DNA of 64,000 nt from Parahalioglobus pacificus (GTDB lineage: Bacteria; Pseudomonadota; Gammaproteobacteria; Pseudomonadales; Halieaceae), in contig NZ_BMYM01000004.1 of assembly GCF_014652275.1 (NCBI RefSeq), forward strand, positions 21,382-85,381, in the 5' to 3' direction. This document shows positions 59,690 through 64,000 of this stretch, one piece after another (the stretch's first letter is position 1; the number at the start of each line of letters is the position of its first letter). The notes under the pieces were generated by a model, which was not told the origin of the DNA, did no database searches, and saw nothing but the letters and a program-made list of their open reading frames with translations. The translations under genes were made by a program, and so were the position numbers.

Positions 59690-59787
59690 CCATCAGGAAG
59701 TCAGGCGAGTACTCTTCCAAGCGCGTTAGCGTACGGAGCATCGGCTCAAAGACACAAAACTGTGCCGCTACGTTACGGTGAAAGAGC

Positions 59788-60519
59788 ATGAAAAATCTTC
59801 GCAATCTGTTTTTGCCCGTTATGGGCACCCTGGCGCTGTCATGGATGAGCACGCCCCTCGCACAGACCCACAAGCACGGTGCACATGTTCACGATGTGGC
59901 CGAGCTCACTCTTGCAACCAATGGCACCGCACTCGAAATCTCCTTGATCGCCCCAGCCATCAATATCGTGGGCTTTGAGAGCGAGGCAGCTAGCGCAGCG
60001 CAGCTAGAGGCCGTCGCCAGCGCACGCACCCAACTGACGGATACAGGGACTCTATTTCGCTTCACAGGCGCTGCATGCACCCTCCAGAACGTATCCATTG
60101 ACCTCTCAGCGATAGCACCGTCATCCACTGAGCCATCGTCACAAGCGCATCACGACGACTTGGATGATCACCACTCACACCACCATGGGGAGGACAGCGG
60201 ATCCCACGCATCTGATCACAATAGCCACGATACCGCGCACAATAAGGACAATGCTCAAGCGAGTGAGCACCATGACCACGCAGACGGTGGTCATGATTCA
60301 GGTCATGAACATCACGACACAGACAGCACCCGTGGTCATACCGACGTAACTGCGGACTATCAGTTCGAGTGCGATGGTGAGTTGGCTGAAGGCTCGGTCA
60401 CGCTCGGCGCCGAGCAGCTGCCTTTTGGCTTTAACAAGGTGAACGCCATGTGGCTGACTGCCACACGTCAGGGTGCTACGACACTAACACCAGAAAATCG
60501 CATCATTACATTCAATTGA
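59788..60519 (+). CDS. zrgA: ZrgA-like zinc-binding periplasmic protein (DUF2796)
   Basis: 243 residues. Signal peptide (FLPVMGTLALSWMSTPLAQ), then THKHGAHVHDVAELTLAT, the DUF2796 start, with Zn-binding His. Residues about 115-195 are a long His/Asp-rich stretch (HHDDLDDHHSHHHGEDSGSH and more). The C-terminal part (LPFGFNKVNAMWLTATRQGA) is the family end. Related to ZrgA of Vibrio cholerae, which carries zinc to a permease. Likely Zur-controlled. Confidence 0.9.
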   Translation: MKNLRNLFLPVMGTLALSWMSTPLAQTHKHGAHVHDVAELTLATNGTALEISLIAPAINIVGFESEAASAAQLEAVASARTQLTDTGTLFRFTGAACTLQNVSIDLSAIAPSSTEPSSQAHHDDLDDHHSHHHGEDSGSHASDHNSHDTAHNKDNAQASEHHDHADGGHDSGHEHHDTDSTRGHTDVTADYQFECDGELAEGSVTLGAEQLPFGFNKVNAMWLTATRQGATTLTPENRIITFN

Positions 60520-60536
60520 TGCCACCTGCGACGAGC

Positions 60537-61133
60537 TCATTCGTCGTAAATCTCGTGTGCCATCATTTCCAGTGAATACGCGGACATAGCAATCTCGTTT
60601 TCACTAATGGTTGTTTCCAATTTGCCTGATATCCAGAACGGGACGTATAAATCTGGCATTGGAATGCCCTGACCTGCCGCATTCACAAGGATTATCTGGT
60701 TGGGCGGTGGCGGCGGCATATGCAGACAGGCGCCGAAATAAGGCACCAGAAAGAACTGCGTCACGGTCTGATCGTCATTGAACTCAAGTGGCACCACGAA
60801 ACCGGGAATTCTCACCATGGCGCCATTCATGTCAGCATTGACCTCCGTTGAGACGAGGGCCTGCTGATACTTATCGTCACTGGCAGCCGTTAATGCGTTC
60901 TTGATTTGACTGCTTATGGTGTCATCGGCGGAGCCGTCCTCAATATCACTGATGTACTCCGGGGGATTGAGCAAGATCTCTAATACGTCCTCGGGGATCA
61001 GAGACACCCACTCAATAGTCTCAAAAGACGCCTCTTCATTAACTGCCTGGCTTCCGGAACTCAGTACCAGCTGCAGAATCAAAGTTGTCACCGCCACGAC
61101 GATGCCAGTTGTGAGTCGGTGGACTATCACCAT
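60537..61133 (-). CDS. DUF3299 exported protein, zinc-locus partner
   Basis: 198 residues. N-terminal membrane or signal helix (TGIVVAVTTLILQLVLSSGS). Then the DUF3299 core: VRIPGFVVPLEFNDDQTVTQFFLVPYFGACLHMPPPPPNQI, with a cysteine and a PPPPP run. In Vibrio-type Zrg loci such a protein accompanies the ABC transporter. It faces the ABC genes divergently (110 bp between starts). Confidence 0.87.
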   Translation of the reverse strand: MVIVHRLTTGIVVAVTTLILQLVLSSGSQAVNEEASFETIEWVSLIPEDVLEILLNPPEYISDIEDGSADDTISSQIKNALTAASDDKYQQALVSTEVNADMNGAMVRIPGFVVPLEFNDDQTVTQFFLVPYFGACLHMPPPPPNQIILVNAAGQGIPMPDLYVPFWISGKLETTISENEIAMSAYSLEMMAHEIYDE

Positions 61134-61243
61134 ACCTGCTTACCTCTACCACGGAATCTGTGATGCACTACGATAATGGATAGGGTAGTGTCCTTACACC
61201 GTGATGTCAGCAGTAAAACACCTAATCGGTCAGCAGTAGCCCC

Positions 61244-61912
61244 ATGATTGAACTGAAAAACGTGCGCTTCACCCATGAGAACCGCAGCGACAAACCGCTA
61301 CTGAATATCGAGCAGTGGAATGTATCGGCGGGAGAGAGCGTGTTCGTATGCGGCCCATCGGGCTCGGGGAAGTCAACGCTACTCAACCTGCTAAGCGGCC
61401 TTCTCACCTGCAGCGAGGGCGAGGTGTCTGTACTCGGGCAGCGTCTGGACCAGATGAGCAGCCGGCAAAGGGATCGCTTCAGAGCCAACAATATTGGCTA
61501 CGTGTTTCAGCGATTCAATCTGATTCCCTACCTGAATGCTGTCGAAAACATCGATCTTGCCAAAAGCTTTCAGTCCGGCTCAGGACATAACTCAAAGTCC
61601 GGGTCGGCACGCACGCTGCTAACGGCGCTCAATATCAGTGAGAGTGAATGGAGCAAACCAACAGCGCAGATGAGTGTGGGACAGCAACAGCGTGTAGCCA
61701 TTGCGCGGGCGTTAGTTAACCGACCCTCGCTGATGATAGCCGATGAACCGACATCCTCATTAGATGAGGAAAATCGCGACAGCTTCCTCGACCTGCTCAT
61801 GCCTTTGCTTAAGGCCGAAAGTATGTCGCTGGTTTTCGTGAGTCACGACATGAGCCTGGCGCACCACTTTTCCCGCGTGGAGAAGCTCAGCGACATCAGT
61901 GGGACACATTAA
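61244..61912 (+). CDS. ABC transporter ATPase (LolD/MacB-like, Zrg locus)
   Basis: 222 residues. Walker A GPSGSGKSTLLNLLSG, Q-loop YVFQRFNLIPYLN, ABC signature MSVGQQQRVAIARAL, Walker B LMIADEPTSSLDE and the switch His in VFVSHD. Type matched by an FtsX-like permease. The stop overlaps the permease start (TAATG). Likely transports or extracts a zinc-related envelope component. Confidence 0.93.
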   Translation: MIELKNVRFTHENRSDKPLLNIEQWNVSAGESVFVCGPSGSGKSTLLNLLSGLLTCSEGEVSVLGQRLDQMSSRQRDRFRANNIGYVFQRFNLIPYLNAVENIDLAKSFQSGSGHNSKSGSARTLLTALNISESEWSKPTAQMSVGQQQRVAIARALVNRPSLMIADEPTSSLDEENRDSFLDLLMPLLKAESMSLVFVSHDMSLAHHFSRVEKLSDISGTH

Positions 61913-63168
61913 TGCCGATGTTTCTTCGACTGGCAGTAAAAAGCCTTCTAAATCGGCGCGGCTCTGTACTGATGAGTTTGCTGGCAATCAGTGTCGCAAT
62001 ATTTGTCCTGTTGGGTATAGAGCACATTCGGCAGCAGGCGCGCACCAGTTTCGCCAGTACTGTCTCGGGTGTTGATCTCATCGTCGGGGCCAAGACGGGA
62101 AGTACAAATCTTCTGCTGTACTCAGTGTTCAGGATTGGTGCCCCCACTGACAACATCAGTTGGCAGGCCTACCAAGCGATCTCAAGTAACCAGAGCGTTG
62201 CCTGGTCGATTCCGATATCACTGGGGGACTCCCACAAAGGCTATCGCGTTATCGGCACCACCGATTCATTCTTTGAGCACTTTAGCTATGGAAAGCAGCG
62301 ATCACTCAGCCTCGCGTCGGGCAAGTTATTCGAAGGCACGTTCGACGCTGTCCTGGGCGCTGAAGTAGCACAGTCACTGGGGTACGAGGTCGGTCAGGAG
62401 ATCGTTCTCGCGCATGGTGTAGCCGCCACGAGTTTCACGCTGCATGAAAATCGGCCGTTCACCGTCGTCGGTATACTCGCGCCCACTGGGACACCCGTCG
62501 ATAAATCTGTCCATGTACCGCTGGATGGTATAGAGGCCATGCACGCTACCGGTGGCCCTGCCTTCGGGGCATCCCCAGTTGTCCCGGGTGGCGGTGCTGG
62601 CGGTCAAGCACGAGCGACTAGCGAGCCTGCCAGTATCACCGCTTTTATGCTGGGTCTTCACTCGCGGCTATCAACCTTCAAACTGCAACGAGAAATCAAT
62701 AGCTATCCAAGTGAACCGCTTTTGGCGATTCTCCCAGGCGTGGCTCTCGCCGAGCTCTGGCAAATGATGGGCATGTTTGAAAATGTGTTGAGACTTATAT
62801 CAGCGCTGGTACTGCTAGCCGCCGTATTGGGCCTTGGCGCGGTCCTCCTTGCCTCGATCCGGGAAAGGCGGCACGAAATCAACCTGCTCAGGGTATTGGG
62901 TGCACCACCCTACTACCTGTTCCTACTGATTGAATTGGAAGCACTCCTCGTGTGCCTGGCCGGTGTAGTGCTTGGTGTATCCGCCCTGTCGTTCGGACTG
63001 ATCCTGGTGGAGGAAGCGCTGTTCACCCGTTTCGGGCTCTATCTGGACCCAAGCGCATTCACGCCGGAGAGTGTTAAAATAGTGGCATTGGTTGCAGGTG
63101 CTGCACTATTGATAGCGGCGATTCCCGCCTTCAGGGTCTATAGTGAAGCCAAATTAAACGAACATTGA
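61912..63168 (+). CDS. ABC permease, FtsX/MacB type (Zrg locus)
   Basis: 418 residues: an N-terminal membrane helix (LMSLLAISVAIFVLLGI), a large periplasmic domain (residues about 40-270), then three more helices (LISALVLLAAVLGLGAVLLA and two later). A FtsX-like fold is typical of mechanotransmission ABC systems rather than a canonical channel. Downstream gene overlaps its 3' end only in an alternative frame. Confidence 0.92.
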   Translation: MPMFLRLAVKSLLNRRGSVLMSLLAISVAIFVLLGIEHIRQQARTSFASTVSGVDLIVGAKTGSTNLLLYSVFRIGAPTDNISWQAYQAISSNQSVAWSIPISLGDSHKGYRVIGTTDSFFEHFSYGKQRSLSLASGKLFEGTFDAVLGAEVAQSLGYEVGQEIVLAHGVAATSFTLHENRPFTVVGILAPTGTPVDKSVHVPLDGIEAMHATGGPAFGASPVVPGGGAGGQARATSEPASITAFMLGLHSRLSTFKLQREINSYPSEPLLAILPGVALAELWQMMGMFENVLRLISALVLLAAVLGLGAVLLASIRERRHEINLLRVLGAPPYYLFLLIELEALLVCLAGVVLGVSALSFGLILVEEALFTRFGLYLDPSAFTPESVKIVALVAGAALLIAAIPAFRVYSEAKLNEH

Positions 63169-63221
63169 TCAGAGAGCGGCTGCCTCAGCTGACGGCAGGC
63201 GACGCTCGCAGGCATACCAAC

Positions 63222-63704
63222 ATGCATAAATCACTCTTCGCCGTCTTAGTACTGGTCTCAGCTTTCTCTACGCAGAGCGCGATGGCCTGCCAGGCACACA
63301 TGGGCCTGGATGCCAGCAATATGGGCTTTATGAGCCGCACGGCCGCCCGCATGGTCGGCATGCTGCCTCCGCCGCCCGTATTTGAGCTGCATCATCCCAA
63401 CATGGTGATGGCCACAGTAGGCGAGGAAACAGGTGTGAGCGTGGAGTACACCCGCCCATTTTTCTCGAAAGACGTCACACTCACTGTGACGGGCAGCAAA
63501 AACATCGTGCTTGAGCAGGAACAATGGGTGTTGGATGAGCGAACCGGAACGCTCGATATTCCCTATACGCTGAACGGAAAAGGCTACGATACGATTCTGG
63601 TCACAGTGGCCGGCGAGCACCAGGGCAAGGCTGTGAAAGAATCCCGACGCATCTACGTCCGTCCGCGCTCGGAGCCAGCCTCAGTGGTGGCGCAGGCAGA
63701 GTAA
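63222..63704 (+). CDS. Periplasmic protein at end of the zinc locus
   Basis: 160 residues from ATG 63222. Signal peptide (LFAVLVLVSAFSTQSAMA) ends before CQAHMG, so it could also be a lipoprotein. The chain is Met/His-rich at the start (MGLDASNMGFMSRTAARMVGM) with a beta-like C-terminal domain (GVSVEYTRPFFSKDVTLTVTGS). It is unrecognised but co-transcribed with the ABC genes. Metal-binding is a guess from Met/His content. Confidence 0.75.
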   Translation: MHKSLFAVLVLVSAFSTQSAMACQAHMGLDASNMGFMSRTAARMVGMLPPPPVFELHHPNMVMATVGEETGVSVEYTRPFFSKDVTLTVTGSKNIVLEQEQWVLDERTGTLDIPYTLNGKGYDTILVTVAGEHQGKAVKESRRIYVRPRSEPASVVAQAE

Positions 63705-63744
63705 GATCCCTGATTTGCTCCAGGCTTTAACGTAACGTGAGAAG

Positions 63745-63778
63745 CCCCCAGCTGGTGACAGCTGGGGGTTTTCTTTTT
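63745..63778 (+). terminator. Strong Rho-independent terminator of the zinc locus
   Basis: Stem CCCCCAGCTG/CAGCTGGGGG (63745-63754 and 63759-63768) with a GTGA loop and a T-rich tail TTTTCTTTTT. About 40 bp after the last CDS. Confidence 0.9.
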
Positions 63779-63807
63779 GGGAGGGGCCGCCTAGGTGGGG
63801 CCGCGCA

Positions 63808-63880
63808 GGTGCCTGGCGATGATCCGAACGCGGCCCGCTACTCTCACATAGGTACCCCATGTGAGAGGCTGATTACCATC
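63808..63880 (-). pseudogene. Degraded 5S rRNA-like 3' part
   Basis: On the minus strand three blocks typical of the 3' half of 5S rRNA appear in order: GATGGTA (63874-63880), ATGTGAGAGTAG (63838-63849) and TCATCGCCAGGCACC (63808-63822). The last two blocks are adjacent in real 5S but are split here by about 15 extra bases. The conserved 5' half is absent, so it is a remnant or rearranged copy. Confidence 0.35.
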
Positions 63881-63893
63881 GCACACTAGTAAT

Positions 63894-63921
63894 AAAGGCC
63901 CACCCTAGCGGGTGAGCCTTT
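63894..63921. terminator. Second hairpin, possible rRNA-type terminator
   Basis: AAAGGCCCACCC/GGGTGAGCCTTT with a TAGC loop, T-rich on both sides, so possibly bidirectional. On the minus strand it follows CGCCAGGCCTCCAAATAG, which reads like the end of a 5S gene. The remaining 63922-64000 shows no gene; two GGCCTGGCG repeats occur in it. Confidence 0.6.
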
Positions 63922-64000
63922 TCTATTTGGAGGCCTGGCGAGGGCCTGCCCCTCTTTTCGGGCATGGCTTACTGCTAGTCGCTGGCCTGGCGCCTCTGCG

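Overview
The window is a compact, moderately GC-rich bacterial chromosome segment, almost fully coding on both strands. Gene families and gene order point to a marine gammaproteobacterium, plausibly of the Cellvibrionales/Halieaceae type. This is inferred from the nnr-queG and orn-rsgA-psd order, the CYP153-type P450 with its ferredoxin, the Zur/Zrg-type zinc locus and many predicted lipoproteins. I see no transposase, phage gene, CRISPR array or intact tRNA. The only rRNA-like trace is a degraded 5S-like stretch at the right edge.

Layout. 1-9.6 kb: nnr (cut by the window edge), queG, a signalling trio (PP2C phosphatase, Ser/Thr kinase, membrane FHA protein), then orn, rsgA, psd, an exported protein and PhoH. 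10-29.9 kb: mostly housekeeping and metabolic genes, including an RNase II-family enzyme, asnS, a SYLF protein, an SDR, a transglutaminase/TPR lipoprotein, msrC, cysH, nitronate monooxygenase, an orphan ParA, an Fe-alcohol dehydrogenase, Nudix, cinA, pdxH, a gamma-glutamyltransferase and a thioesterase.

29.9-44.7 kb is the most interesting part. It holds thirteen same-strand genes that overlap or lie within about 30 bp of one another, behind one good sigma70-like promoter. They encode a TPR/TonB-C-like protein, a Ser/Gln/Gly repeat lipoprotein, a second lipoprotein, a membrane TPR protein, a five-PEGA plus cysteine-free FGE-fold protein, a small exported protein, a MotA/TolQ/ExbB-type channel, an Hsp70-like ASKHA protein, two membrane VWA proteins, two more lipoproteins and an M48 protease. 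The VWA proteins start with a transmembrane helix carrying an early Asp, as in MotB/ExbD. I propose an envelope-spanning, ion-driven machine in which VWA domains replace the usual peptidoglycan- or TonB-binding part. I do not recognise it as a described system.

44.7-58.8 kb: an LprI-MliC-like lysozyme-inhibitor fusion, CYP153 and ferredoxin, a symporter/MBL/DUF2288 operon, a Kazal-like lipoprotein, LysR and a glutathionyl-hydroquinone reductase, SixA, a CBS protein, a second gamma-glutamyltransferase, a PQQ-cytochrome c alcohol dehydrogenase and TerB. 58.8-63.7 kb: a zinc-homeostasis island (DUF1826, ZrgA-like His-rich protein, DUF3299, ABC ATPase and FtsX permease, periplasmic protein) with a near-perfect Zur-box palindrome. 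The last 300 bases hold two terminators and the 5S-like debris.
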